Shown here piece after piece: positions 9,616 through 17,854 of a stretch of DNA of 56,282 nucleotides. The stretch is taken from NCBI GenBank assembly GCA_028706745.1, contig JAQTVM010000009.1, forward strand, positions 1-56,282, written 5' to 3'. The DNA is from Candidatus Nanoarchaeia archaeon. Lineage in GTDB: Archaea > Nanobdellota > Nanobdellia > SCGC-AAA011-G17 > GW2011-AR17. The notes under the pieces are model-generated. The model searched no databases and was not told where the DNA came from. It was given only the letters and a program-made list of their open reading frames with translations. The position numbers and the translations under genes are program-made. Every line of letters starts with the position of its first letter. Position 1 is the first letter of the stretch.

Positions 9616-10544
9616 TGGACATTGAATTCCTGAAACCGCAGTATCTTCTGCTTCTTGCCATAATACCCTTGATTATATTTGTGCATTTCTACAGCCTCAA
9701 GCACGGAAGAAAGCAGGCATTGAAATTTGCGAATTTTGACGCAATAAAACGGGTTACCGGAGAAACAGTTGTTGCAAAAAACGCGCTGTTGCTTGCAATG
9801 CGGATTATAGCTGTTGTTGCGCTTGTTCTTGCAGCCTCAGGAACAAAAATATGGTACGAGGGGCAGAGTGTTGATTATGACATGGTTCTTGCAATTGACG
9901 CATCATCAAGCATGCTTGCAGAGGATTACAAGCCGAACAGGATGGAAGCGACAAGGGCGGCTGTTTTAATGTTCATTGACAGCATGCCCTCAAGCGCCAA
10001 AATAGGGCTTATCACATTCTCTGGAGCAGCATACGTGCACGCGCTTCCCACGGATGACATGAACAAACTTACTGAAATTGTGCATGGTTTAGAAATACAA
10101 AAACTCGGAGGCACTGACATAGGCACTGCAATAATCACTTCAGCGAACATGCTTGCCGGCGGTGACAGGCCGAAGGCAGTTGTTTTATTGTCCGACGGAC
10201 AGTCAAACATAGGTGTTAATCCGATGGATGCCCTTGAATATATCAAGGGCAGCAAGGTAGTGATAAACACGATAGGCATCGGCACTTCAGAAGGAGGAAT
10301 TATTTCTGACATTGGCGCCGCATTCAAGCTTGACGAGGAAACTCTTCAGGAAGTTGCAGCGGCAACAGGAGGGCAGTATTTCCGCCCGACTGATGAGGCA
10401 AGCCTGATGGCGACATTCACGCAGATTGCATCACTGAAAGACAGGCCTATTGGCAAGGACATTTCCATTTACTTATTGTTCCTTGCAGTGTTCTTATTGT
10501 TTATCGAGTGGGGCTTGATTAGCACGAAGTATAAGATAATTTAG
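9615..10544 (+). CDS. BatA-like VWA-domain membrane protein
   Basis: The 309-aa product has two N-terminal membrane segments (about residues 9-25 and 55-78), as in the BatA/aerotolerance N-terminal domain. A VWA domain follows with a complete MIDAS: DASSSM, the Thr in GGTDIGTA, and LSDG. A C-terminal membrane helix is near 283-302. The VWA domain should face away from the cytoplasm. It completes a MoxR-DUF58-VWA operon, a widespread arrangement believed to assemble or insert complexes at the membrane. It ends head-to-tail against the archease gene. Confidence 0.88.
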   Translation: MDIEFLKPQYLLLLAIIPLIIFVHFYSLKHGRKQALKFANFDAIKRVTGETVVAKNALLLAMRIIAVVALVLAASGTKIWYEGQSVDYDMVLAIDASSSMLAEDYKPNRMEATRAAVLMFIDSMPSSAKIGLITFSGAAYVHALPTDDMNKLTEIVHGLEIQKLGGTDIGTAIITSANMLAGGDRPKAVVLLSDGQSNIGVNPMDALEYIKGSKVVINTIGIGTSEGGIISDIGAAFKLDEETLQEVAAATGGQYFRPTDEASLMATFTQIASLKDRPIGKDISIYLLFLAVFLLFIEWGLISTKYKII

Positions 10545-10617
10545 AACGCAGCTGTTAGTGCGTAATTTGCAGTAAGCGGCAGACAATAACTACAAACCAC
10601 AGGCTACAAACTAATTG

Positions 10618-11028
10618 CTAGATATCGCAGCCCACTCTTGCAGCATACCCTTTCTTCGTTTTCTCCAGCTTAAATCCGTAATACAATACAGCCTTCACGA
10701 CAGTCTCGCCTTTTTCAGGCGATATAGGCTCTCCATACACTTTTGCCTTCAAATGAGTTTCGTCAATCTCAAGAATCTCAAACTTTGAAAAGAACATTCC
10801 TTTTGTGTCCACTAATGCAACAAGCATGGAAAGCCATTTGTACAATAAGTCAGAAGCATTATCAGCATTAACATTAACAACAACAGATTTTTTAGCCTTA
10901 ACCTTACTTACATTGCAAATAACAGAAAACATGGCAAGAGCTGAATTAGCAAACACTTCCTTCAAGCCCTTCCCATATGCTTCAAACATCACATCTGAAG
11001 TTAAATCATCAACAATCCTGTATTTCAT
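10618..11028 (-). CDS. Archease (RtcB tRNA-ligase cofactor family)
   Basis: The 136-aa protein fits the archease family in length and layout: an N-terminal strand plus TSDVMFEAYGK (normally HTADV...AYG), a helix with FANSALAMFSV, a central DLLYKWLSMLVAL, then VKAVLYYGFKLEK and a C-terminal Asp-Ile. Asp12 and Asp135 sit where the family keeps acidic metal ligands, while the usual His of HTAD is replaced (Leu9). Archease helps the RNA ligase RtcB guanylate and turn over during tRNA splicing and RNA repair. RtcB itself is not in this window. The gene is the last of the minus-strand pilus cluster, probably only a positional link. Confidence 0.85.
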   Translation of the reverse strand: MKYRIVDDLTSDVMFEAYGKGLKEVFANSALAMFSVICNVSKVKAKKSVVVNVNADNASDLLYKWLSMLVALVDTKGMFFSKFEILEIDETHLKAKVYGEPISPEKGETVVKAVLYYGFKLEKTKKGYAARVGCDI

Positions 11029-11056
11029 AAGAAAGAAGAATATTCCTTAGCTTAAA

Positions 11057-11488
11057 TTACTTTCTCCACATCCAGATTCTGATAACCCTTGGCGTTCCAA
11101 CTTCCCCTTCCGCAGACGCAATCATTGCTTCTGCAGTGTAAACAGATTTTTCAGCAGGCAACCCTCCGGGGCGAATGCTAAATGAGCAAGCTGATTCCTC
11201 GCACACACCTATTGTATACTCAAAACCAGTAGGCATATTCTCATCAACTATATCTGCTATTAGCCCATACATACTATCTCCGGTATCAGAAGGATTCCCA
11301 TTCATCACAGCAGTTCTTACATCTTCATGCATCGTAATCTCCTCAAGCATGTAAACCTGCGCGTTCTCAACAGATGAAGGCAAAATATAAGAAGGCTGGG
11401 GCTTTGGAGTCACTGCAAACGTGAATATAAGTATTATGACAATTGCAATCACTGCCTCAAGTGTCTTTATGTAGCCCTGCCTGTTCAT
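11057..11488 (-). CDS. Pilin-like small membrane protein
   Basis: From the ATG at 11488 the product has 143 aa and begins MNRQGYIKTLEAVIAIVIIL: a short basic leader, then a hydrophobic helix with an early Glu, as in archaeal class III (type IV pilin-like) signal peptides. The rest is a soluble domain with two Cys and a basic end. An upstream ATG at 11500 would add four residues, but the ATG at 11488 overlaps the previous stop as TAATG and gives the expected leader, so I prefer it. It is probably a pilin or minor pseudopilin exported by the ATPase/T2SSF genes upstream in the same direction. The exact subunit type is not recognisable. Confidence 0.65.
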   Translation of the reverse strand: MNRQGYIKTLEAVIAIVIILIFTFAVTPKPQPSYILPSSVENAQVYMLEEITMHEDVRTAVMNGNPSDTGDSMYGLIADIVDENMPTGFEYTIGVCEESACSFSIRPGGLPAEKSVYTAEAMIASAEGEVGTPRVIRIWMWRK

Positions 11489-12405
11489 TACCATAGCCAT
11501 ACCACCATCCTTATGGGCTTTGTTTCGCCAAGATATTCGCCGCTAATTTCATTAGGCACGAACATTCTTGTAGCCCATTCCTCAACAACCACGCTTGCCT
11601 GCTCGTAAGGCAGCTCATACCTGCATACAGGAATTATATTGCCTGTTGGATTCTCAACAGAATCATAATCTGTCGGATTGTACTGCGCAGAAGCAATATT
11701 GGAATAAAGCACTATAAAATCCTTGCTTCTTGGAAAGCCCCACTGCCCTTTAATAGCGTTATATTTTCTTTCATGCGCAGTTTCATCAGCATCAAGACAG
11801 TTTATCCCGCCATCATCAACGTCTCTCTCCAGCAAATCAGCACTTACTCCCTGCAGTGTTTCTGTCGAGCCAATGATAAGAGTGAAGTTAGGAGTATGCG
11901 GGGCTATATCACTATTGCTTATTTCAAGCCCTGAACCCGGGGAAGCATCACCTCTATCCAGATATGACTTTGAACTGCCATCTGCAAGCTTGTTGTTTAT
12001 TATGTAAAACTTATTGTCAGGAGTATCTGTTATAGGCGCCTTAAAGCGTACAACACTCCAATCATTAGCGATATAAAAATTTTCAAGAGGAACCATGTCC
12101 TCGCCAGTAATAGCATAATCATTTGGCAAGCCTGAAAAAGGAAAAGCAGCATTAATAGTGACAAGATACTCCATTGATTCGGGAGTAAAATCCCCCTTAA
12201 TAGTGTCAATCACCAGCGGCGTCTTGTAAAACACAAAAGATGTTTCATTCTTGTAATTTTCAGTAACAACATTCAACAGCTCATCATTCTTGTAAAAGGG
12301 CTGCACTCCGGGCTGTATGAGCATAAGCATTGAAAGTATATACAAAAGGAATATTCCCAAACTCACTGCCCAGTCCGCGTGGCTCGCTCCCTTTTTATCC
12401 ATCAT
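11488..12405 (-). CDS. Membrane-anchored pilin-like protein of the Tad/type IV pilus locus
   Basis: The 305-aa protein begins with a short basic leader (MMDKKGASHADWAVS) and one hydrophobic helix (about residues 14-32), followed by a large extracytoplasmic domain with three Cys. This matches uncharacterised pilin-like proteins found beside archaeal Tad machinery. A TATA-like AATATAAA about 30 bp before the start could give the pair its own promoter. The stop overlaps the next ATG by one base. No enzymatic motif is seen. It may be a minor pilin or adhesin. Confidence 0.6.
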   Translation of the reverse strand: MMDKKGASHADWAVSLGIFLLYILSMLMLIQPGVQPFYKNDELLNVVTENYKNETSFVFYKTPLVIDTIKGDFTPESMEYLVTINAAFPFSGLPNDYAITGEDMVPLENFYIANDWSVVRFKAPITDTPDNKFYIINNKLADGSSKSYLDRGDASPGSGLEISNSDIAPHTPNFTLIIGSTETLQGVSADLLERDVDDGGINCLDADETAHERKYNAIKGQWGFPRSKDFIVLYSNIASAQYNPTDYDSVENPTGNIIPVCRYELPYEQASVVVEEWATRMFVPNEISGEYLGETKPIRMVVWLW

Positions 12406-12445
12406 ATTTCATTGCCTTTCCGGGTTTATATTCTTTTTTATGCAA

Positions 12446-13306
12446 TTATATGCCGCCTTTTGCTGTCGTGACAATAAGCGCAGCCAATACGCAAAGCACA
12501 ACCGAGTGTATTATGCCGCTTTTGATTGTGCCTTCTGAAAACTTTCCTATAAGCAGCCCTGCAAAAAATCCCTGTATCATAACCAGGGCAAAAAATATTG
12601 TGTCGAGATTTACAGCCTCTGCCACTCCTGAAGCGCCAAGTATGTTCATGCCGGTGTCTCCTGACGCAGCGCCTGCCTTTGCCAATTGCGGAAACAATTT
12701 CAGCTGCAAAACAAGCATAATCCCTATGAACACAAAATATACAATATAGCCCTGCACAATCTGCCCGTAAGTGCCTGACTTCCTCTCCTCCTTAAGCTTC
12801 TTTACGCTTACCATTGCGTCAGTGACTGCCTTAAGTACACTGTCTATGTCTCCGCCGCTTGCCTCTGCCTCAATGACAATCGCGATTGAACGCTTTATCA
12901 TTGCATTCTTTGTGTTTTCCGCAAAAGTCACTAATGCCTTATGAATCGGTATTCCCATCTTAATCTGGTTTGCAAGCTTCTTGATAAAAGGCGTAAGCTC
13001 TGAATAATCTTTTTGCGCAGACTGCAGTATGGCGGAAGGTATTGAAATGCCTGACTTGACAGCGCTTTCCAAATCTCTTGAGAAATCAACAAACTTTTCC
13101 TCAACCCTTTTCTGGTATCTCATTTCCTTAAGGAAATCAACCATCGGATGCACGCCTGCAGTGCAAAGGCCTATTATGAACATCGGAAAGAACCATCTTA
13201 CAGTCGGGCCCACAGGGTCCTTGAAGCTGAAGAATATCAGGAAATCTATGATAAGCAATGCTATTGAAATGCATCCTCCGAGTATGTATACCTTTCTGAA
13301 TTTCAT
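12446..13306 (-). CDS. T2SSF-domain membrane protein (TadC/FlaJ-like)
   Basis: The protein has 286 aa. Two N-terminal membrane segments (about 7-28 and 36-56) precede a cytoplasmic helical T2SSF domain (DFSRDLESAVKSGISIPSAI... and EAEASGGDIDSVL), then three or more C-terminal membrane helices. Such proteins form the inner-membrane platform on which the motor ATPase works. It starts one base after the end of the larger T2SSF gene (13308), so the two are co-translated and probably form a TadB/TadC-like pair. Confidence 0.85.
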   Translation of the reverse strand: MKFRKVYILGGCISIALLIIDFLIFFSFKDPVGPTVRWFFPMFIIGLCTAGVHPMVDFLKEMRYQKRVEEKFVDFSRDLESAVKSGISIPSAILQSAQKDYSELTPFIKKLANQIKMGIPIHKALVTFAENTKNAMIKRSIAIVIEAEASGGDIDSVLKAVTDAMVSVKKLKEERKSGTYGQIVQGYIVYFVFIGIMLVLQLKLFPQLAKAGAASGDTGMNILGASGVAEAVNLDTIFFALVMIQGFFAGLLIGKFSEGTIKSGIIHSVVLCVLAALIVTTAKGGI

Positions 13307-13307
13307 T

Positions 13308-14573
13308 TTATCCTTTTGGCTGCACAGCGCTCATGAACACTATAAAGCCCACGTTAAGCAACGGGATAACGCCGTAAGTTCCTATTGTGGCTATTGACGC
13401 AACCGAAACCCCCCCGATTTCCCCGCCCATTGTCTGAATGATTGCAAGCGTCACGAAAAACAGCAGGGGAGCTGCAATGCAGATTGTTGTGTAAATGTCA
13501 GAGTAAGTCCCTACCTGCTCAACAGCCTTCTGCCTTTCAAGCTTGTAAGTTGTCAGGGCTTCGTCAGCCATTGAATTCAAATATTCTTTTAAATCACCGC
13601 CTGAGCTGATTGTATTTACAATGCCGTCAAGCAAATCCTTGAACCTTAACGCAGGCGTGTCCCTTGCGACAGCCCTTAAGGCAGTTGACAAGTCATACCC
13701 GAACAGGTTAACATAATTTACTATTTTTTTTATTTCATCCCTTAATCCCGGATACTCATCTGAAGAGAGTATTGTCTTGAATATTGAAATTGGCTTTGCG
13801 CCTGAGCCTGCAACAGCTGCCATGTTTATTATGACAAAAGGCAAATCAGCCTTTATTGCAGTCTCTTTTGTCTTTGCAATGCTTGACGGATAAAAATACA
13901 TAACAACTGCAGTAATGCCTGCGCCGATAATTCCTATGAATATGCCGCGCAAAACCTGTATTATGATATTCGGCGCGCTGTAAAAAACAGACGCAAGAAG
14001 AGTTACCGCCAAAAAGGCAATCACTGAAGAAAGGAATATCATGCTTATGTATGTCTTTGAAAGCACCTTTATTCCTGACGCCCTCAAATCCTTGTAGAAG
14101 TTCTGCAGCTCCTTGCCGAACATCGAAGTCAGTTTTATCGTAAGCGGCTCAAAAAACCTGTTTGCAAACTTGCCGTACTCATTGGTGCTGTAGAGAGTGT
14201 ATGCAACCCTGTCCGCAGATACAATCCTTTTTTTCTTTTTTTCAGCAAAATCCTTCAGCATGTCCCTTGTAAGGTTTGTTTCTTCAAGATACCTTGACTT
14301 CTGCGCAATGGACAATGAAGGCTTGAATTTCCCCTTCTTTGCCTTGGCTTTTTTTTCTTCAGCTATTGGCGCAGAAACAGCAGGCATAATAACAGGCTCA
14401 GCCCGGGAAGATTCAATCTTTTCAGCAGGATTCAAGCTCAGCCCGGTTTCAATCAGGGAGAGCGCATTTTCAACAGAAGAAACAGCCGCCTTCTTGTCAA
14501 TCTTTCCTGCTTTCAAAAGTTCTGCCTTGTCAATGATTTCCTTGCAGGAAGATTTTGCAGCCTGTATGTTCAT
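13308..14573 (-). CDS. T2SSF-domain membrane protein (TadB/FlaJ-like)
   Basis: The 421-aa product carries a charged N-terminal region (to about residue 155), two membrane helices (about 175-198 and 205-228), a T2SSF domain with the signature LPFVIINMAAVAGSGAKP and TISSGGDLKEYLN, and C-terminal membrane helices. It is the second platform protein of the pilus/secretion machine. The start overlaps the 54-aa ORF by ATGA. The N-terminal helices (NIQAAKSSCKEIIDKAELLK) loosely resemble that small protein and could contact it or the ATPase. Confidence 0.85.
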   Translation of the reverse strand: MNIQAAKSSCKEIIDKAELLKAGKIDKKAAVSSVENALSLIETGLSLNPAEKIESSRAEPVIMPAVSAPIAEEKKAKAKKGKFKPSLSIAQKSRYLEETNLTRDMLKDFAEKKKKRIVSADRVAYTLYSTNEYGKFANRFFEPLTIKLTSMFGKELQNFYKDLRASGIKVLSKTYISMIFLSSVIAFLAVTLLASVFYSAPNIIIQVLRGIFIGIIGAGITAVVMYFYPSSIAKTKETAIKADLPFVIINMAAVAGSGAKPISIFKTILSSDEYPGLRDEIKKIVNYVNLFGYDLSTALRAVARDTPALRFKDLLDGIVNTISSGGDLKEYLNSMADEALTTYKLERQKAVEQVGTYSDIYTTICIAAPLLFFVTLAIIQTMGGEIGGVSVASIATIGTYGVIPLLNVGFIVFMSAVQPKG

Positions 14574-14734
14574 GCTTCCTCCTGCATGCTTTTCCTGATT
14601 GAAGCAATAAGCACTTTTATGTAATTTGAAATAGTCTCCAGTTTTTTAGAATCTTTGTCCTTAATCAAAGACTCGTAAGCATAAATCGCTTCCATCAAAG
14701 TCTTTGCATTCTGCTGAACCATTTCAAGGTTCAT
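14570..14734 (-). CDS. 54-aa ORF coupled by ATGA overlaps inside the pilus operon
   Basis: Between the ATPase and TadB-like genes lies a 54-codon ORF, MNLEMVQQNAKTLMEAIYAY to ...SMQEEA. It overlaps the upstream stop and the downstream start by ATGA each (14731-14734 and 14570-14573), so it fills the gap exactly and should be translated by coupling. It is predicted to be an alpha-helical hairpin without membrane segments. No family is recognised. The position suggests a small adaptor between motor ATPase and platform protein. Confidence 0.75.
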   Translation of the reverse strand: MNLEMVQQNAKTLMEAIYAYESLIKDKDSKKLETISNYIKVLIASIRKSMQEEA

Positions 14735-16596
14735 TTTGCCAGCCCGAACCTCTTTAATACGGCATCCGGCCTTTTGTAATACTCATGAATGACATCCTGA
14801 ACCTCTGCAAACCCGAATATCTTTCTCCTGTACATTTCCATCAAAAGCCGCGTCCTGTTTTCAAATTCTTTCAAAAGCTCTTTCCACTGCATTCCTGTCC
14901 TCTTCATTATCTTTTCAAACACCTTGCTGCCTGTCCTGAAAAGGAAAATATCTTTTCCGGGGTCCCTTACAAAAGGAACATTTATCACTGCATCGCCCTT
15001 GTCATTAACCTGCACAAGCTCGTCAATCTCGCTTATTCTTCTCACATCCTTTCCGCCGACTCTTGCAGGGGTGATTATGCAGAACATGTCAAGCGACTCA
15101 ATCATTGAAGGGGGAAGCAGTATTGGCTGCATCATTAATCTTTTTACAACTGAATTCGCAGACTCTGCGTGGAAAGTGCCGAATGAGGGGTGCCCTGTTG
15201 CCATGCCCTGGAATAATACAAATGCTTCCTTGCCCCTGATTTCTCCTACAATTATGTAGTCAGGCCTCTGCCTCAGGCTTTCTTTAAGCAGGTCAAACAA
15301 TGAAACTTCCCCGTGCTTCTCTCCTGTGATTGACGCATTTCCCGCCCCTGCCCTTGAGACAGCAGGCAGCCAGTTCTCGTGCCTAAGGTTAAGTTCCCTT
15401 GTATCCTCAATGCTTACAACCCTTGCCGCAGGAGGTATGAAAAACGCAATTGCGTTAAGGAAAGATGTTTTTCCCGAACCTGTTCCCCCGATTACAAGTA
15501 TGTTTGACTTGTGCTCGATTGCAAGCCAGATGTAAGCCAGTATTTCAGGCGACACTGTCCTGAAGTCCATCAGCTTGATTGGAGTCCACGGCTCTTTTGT
15601 GAACTTTCTTAATGTAAAAGTCGGCCCCCTTGAAGTGACATCCTCTGTGTATGTTGCGTTAACTCTTGAGCCGTCAGGCAGGGTGCCGTCAAGCAGGGGA
15701 TTTGCATATGATACATACTGCCCGCATTTCTGGGCTAATTTTTCAACAAACCTTCCAAGCGCCCTTATCTCCGGGAACGCAATATTTGTCCTGAGGTTCT
15801 TGTAAACCCTGTGTACTATATATATAGGGGTTGCAAACCCGTTGCATTCAATATCCTCAATAAAATAATCACGCAATAAAGGCTCAACCTGGTTCATTCC
15901 AATCAAATCCCTGTAAAGGAAGTACATGTACTTAAGAAAAGTTTCTTCAGAAACCTTCAATGCAAACTCGTCTATGAGTATCTTCAATGTTTTCTCAAGA
16001 AATTCTATCACTATTTCCGTGTTTTCAATGTTAAGATAGCTTATATTGATTAATTCAGTAAGCCCCTCCTCAATAAGCGCAAGGTTCTTTGTTTCTTCAG
16101 GCGTCAGCTTCGGCTCTTCAACCTCATACATGAGCTCGTTGTTTGGCGCATCCCAGAATATATGAATGTCAACAAAAGGGTCAATCACCTTATATCTTAC
16201 ATTGACACTGCTTATGTCTTTCGGGTCGGGAAGATGGGGAATATTGTCCGGAAATTTTATCTTGAAAATAGGCGTGTATTCAGACTGGATTGCAACATCC
16301 CCCGGCTGCTCTTCTGTTTTCTTGCCAAGAAACCAATCCATTAGCGATTGCTTTTTTTTAGGAGAAGGAGCGGATTGCTGGGGCTGTGAAGGAGCCTGCT
16401 GTGCCGGAGCAACAGAAGGGGGCTGAACAGGCGGCTGTTGTGCAGCTATCGGCGCCTGTTGTGTTGCTACTGCCTGTATCGGCTTTGGCTGTACAGGCAT
16501 GGCGACATTCTGCGCAGGCTGAACAGCCTGCGGAACGGCCTGCGCCTGCCTTTGAACAGGCTGTTGATTTGTTTTTTGCTGATTAGCCTCTGACAT
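14731..16596 (-). CDS. TadA/VirB11-like secretion ATPase of a type IV pilus system
   Basis: The 621-aa protein is the motor ATPase. Walker A is GGTGSGKTS (about 370-378), an Asp box lies at SIEDTREL (about 395-402) and Walker B is DYIIVGEIRGKE (about 446-457), with the conserved GHPSFGTFHAES His box. The first ~80 residues are almost only Q, P, A and V, a disordered extension not usual for the family. The C-terminal tail extends beyond the ATPase core. It should power pilus assembly or secretion on the cytoplasmic face of the T2SSF proteins. The start is preceded by GAGGT; a TATA-like TTATATATC (near 16652-16660) would leave a leader of about 35 nt. Confidence 0.92.
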   Translation of the reverse strand: MSEANQQKTNQQPVQRQAQAVPQAVQPAQNVAMPVQPKPIQAVATQQAPIAAQQPPVQPPSVAPAQQAPSQPQQSAPSPKKKQSLMDWFLGKKTEEQPGDVAIQSEYTPIFKIKFPDNIPHLPDPKDISSVNVRYKVIDPFVDIHIFWDAPNNELMYEVEEPKLTPEETKNLALIEEGLTELINISYLNIENTEIVIEFLEKTLKILIDEFALKVSEETFLKYMYFLYRDLIGMNQVEPLLRDYFIEDIECNGFATPIYIVHRVYKNLRTNIAFPEIRALGRFVEKLAQKCGQYVSYANPLLDGTLPDGSRVNATYTEDVTSRGPTFTLRKFTKEPWTPIKLMDFRTVSPEILAYIWLAIEHKSNILVIGGTGSGKTSFLNAIAFFIPPAARVVSIEDTRELNLRHENWLPAVSRAGAGNASITGEKHGEVSLFDLLKESLRQRPDYIIVGEIRGKEAFVLFQGMATGHPSFGTFHAESANSVVKRLMMQPILLPPSMIESLDMFCIITPARVGGKDVRRISEIDELVQVNDKGDAVINVPFVRDPGKDIFLFRTGSKVFEKIMKRTGMQWKELLKEFENRTRLLMEMYRRKIFGFAEVQDVIHEYYKRPDAVLKRFGLAK

Positions 16597-16759
16597 CTAC
16601 ATAAACCTCTTTTTACAGTTCATTCTATACCCAAAATTAAGCCGTTTTATGCTTATATATCTTACTAAATGCCGTAAAATAAGATTTTAAACACAGCAAG
16701 AATTAATCTTGGCAGATTATAACAACCTTTTTATATGATTAAAGGCAGTATATAGCAAT

Positions 16760-17788
16760 ATGATTGAAAAAATGCTAAGCAATGAGTACATAAGGGCGCT
16801 TATAATCATCCTTTCTGTAATTGTTTTCACGTACATTGTAAAGTTTATTTTAATAAAATACATAAAAAAGCTTACTGAAAAAACAAAAACAGATATTGAC
16901 GACGTAATATTAAGCCTGGCAATCCGCCCTGGAATGGCGCTGGTAATTTTCGTGGGCATTTACCTTTCACTGCGCCAGCTTTCAATATTAGCGCCCTATG
17001 CAAAGTGGATTAACATGTTCTCAATTATCCTTACTGTTTTCATAATAGCGCTTCTTGCATCAAGAATATTCTCAGTTTTGATGAGCAAATGGTTCAAAGT
17101 AAGGAAAAAGTTTGAGAAAACCCCCCGGCTGCTTAACAAGATTGCATCTGTAATAATATTTATTATCGCCGGCGTAATGCTGTTGAGCTATTTTGATGTT
17201 GAAATAACGCCGTTCATTGCAACATTGGGAATAGGAGGGCTTGCAGTCGGGCTTGCGCTGCAGAACACATTGTCAAACCTGTTTGCAGGGCTCCACATAA
17301 TATCAGACAGGCCGATTGATGTCGGGCACTTTATTGAGATTGAGGCAGGGGTATCAGGATTTGTTGAGGATATCGGCTGGCGCTCCACAAGGATAAGAAC
17401 CCTGCCGAATACAATAATCATTATCCCAAACTCAAAGCTTGCAGAAGCAAACATTACAAATTATTCAATGCCTGATTCAGAAATGGGGGTTGTGGTGCAG
17501 TGCGGCGTTGACTACGGCTCTGACCTGAAGAAAGTGGAAAAAGTTACAATGGATGTTGCAAAAAAGATACAGCAGACAATTCCGGGGGCTGTAAAAACAT
17601 TCGAGCCTTTCATAAGATTCCATACATTTGCAGATTCCAACATTAATTTCTCAATAATATTAAGGGTGGAAAAGTATGTTGACAAGTACCTTGTCACGCA
17701 CGAGTTTATGAAAGCCCTAAAGGAAAGGTATGACAAGGAAGGCATTGAAATCTCCTGGCCTGTGATGAAGGTTTATCAGAAGAAGTAA
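16760..17788 (+). CDS. MscS-family mechanosensitive channel
   Basis: The 342-aa protein has about five N-terminal hydrophobic helices. The conserved pore and beta domain follow: TLGIGGLAVGLALQNTLSNL (pore helix), then ISDRPIDVGHFIEI and GWRSTRIRTLPN...IPNSKLAEANITNYS. MscS channels open under membrane tension and release osmolytes during hypo-osmotic shock. A TATA box TTTTATATGA (16729-16738) lies about 27 bp before the ATG, so the mRNA is probably leaderless. It diverges from the pilus operon. Confidence 0.92.
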   Translation: MIEKMLSNEYIRALIIILSVIVFTYIVKFILIKYIKKLTEKTKTDIDDVILSLAIRPGMALVIFVGIYLSLRQLSILAPYAKWINMFSIILTVFIIALLASRIFSVLMSKWFKVRKKFEKTPRLLNKIASVIIFIIAGVMLLSYFDVEITPFIATLGIGGLAVGLALQNTLSNLFAGLHIISDRPIDVGHFIEIEAGVSGFVEDIGWRSTRIRTLPNTIIIIPNSKLAEANITNYSMPDSEMGVVVQCGVDYGSDLKKVEKVTMDVAKKIQQTIPGAVKTFEPFIRFHTFADSNINFSIILRVEKYVDKYLVTHEFMKALKERYDKEGIEISWPVMKVYQKK

Positions 17789-17854
17789 AATCCGCTTTTC
17801 TATATGATTCTGCCATAAAAACCTATATAAACACGTGTTTTCTACTATACCCCT

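Noticed and set aside
12330-12749. Plus-strand frame across the pilus genes
   Set aside because: It runs antisense through two membrane-protein genes and encodes no recognisable fold.
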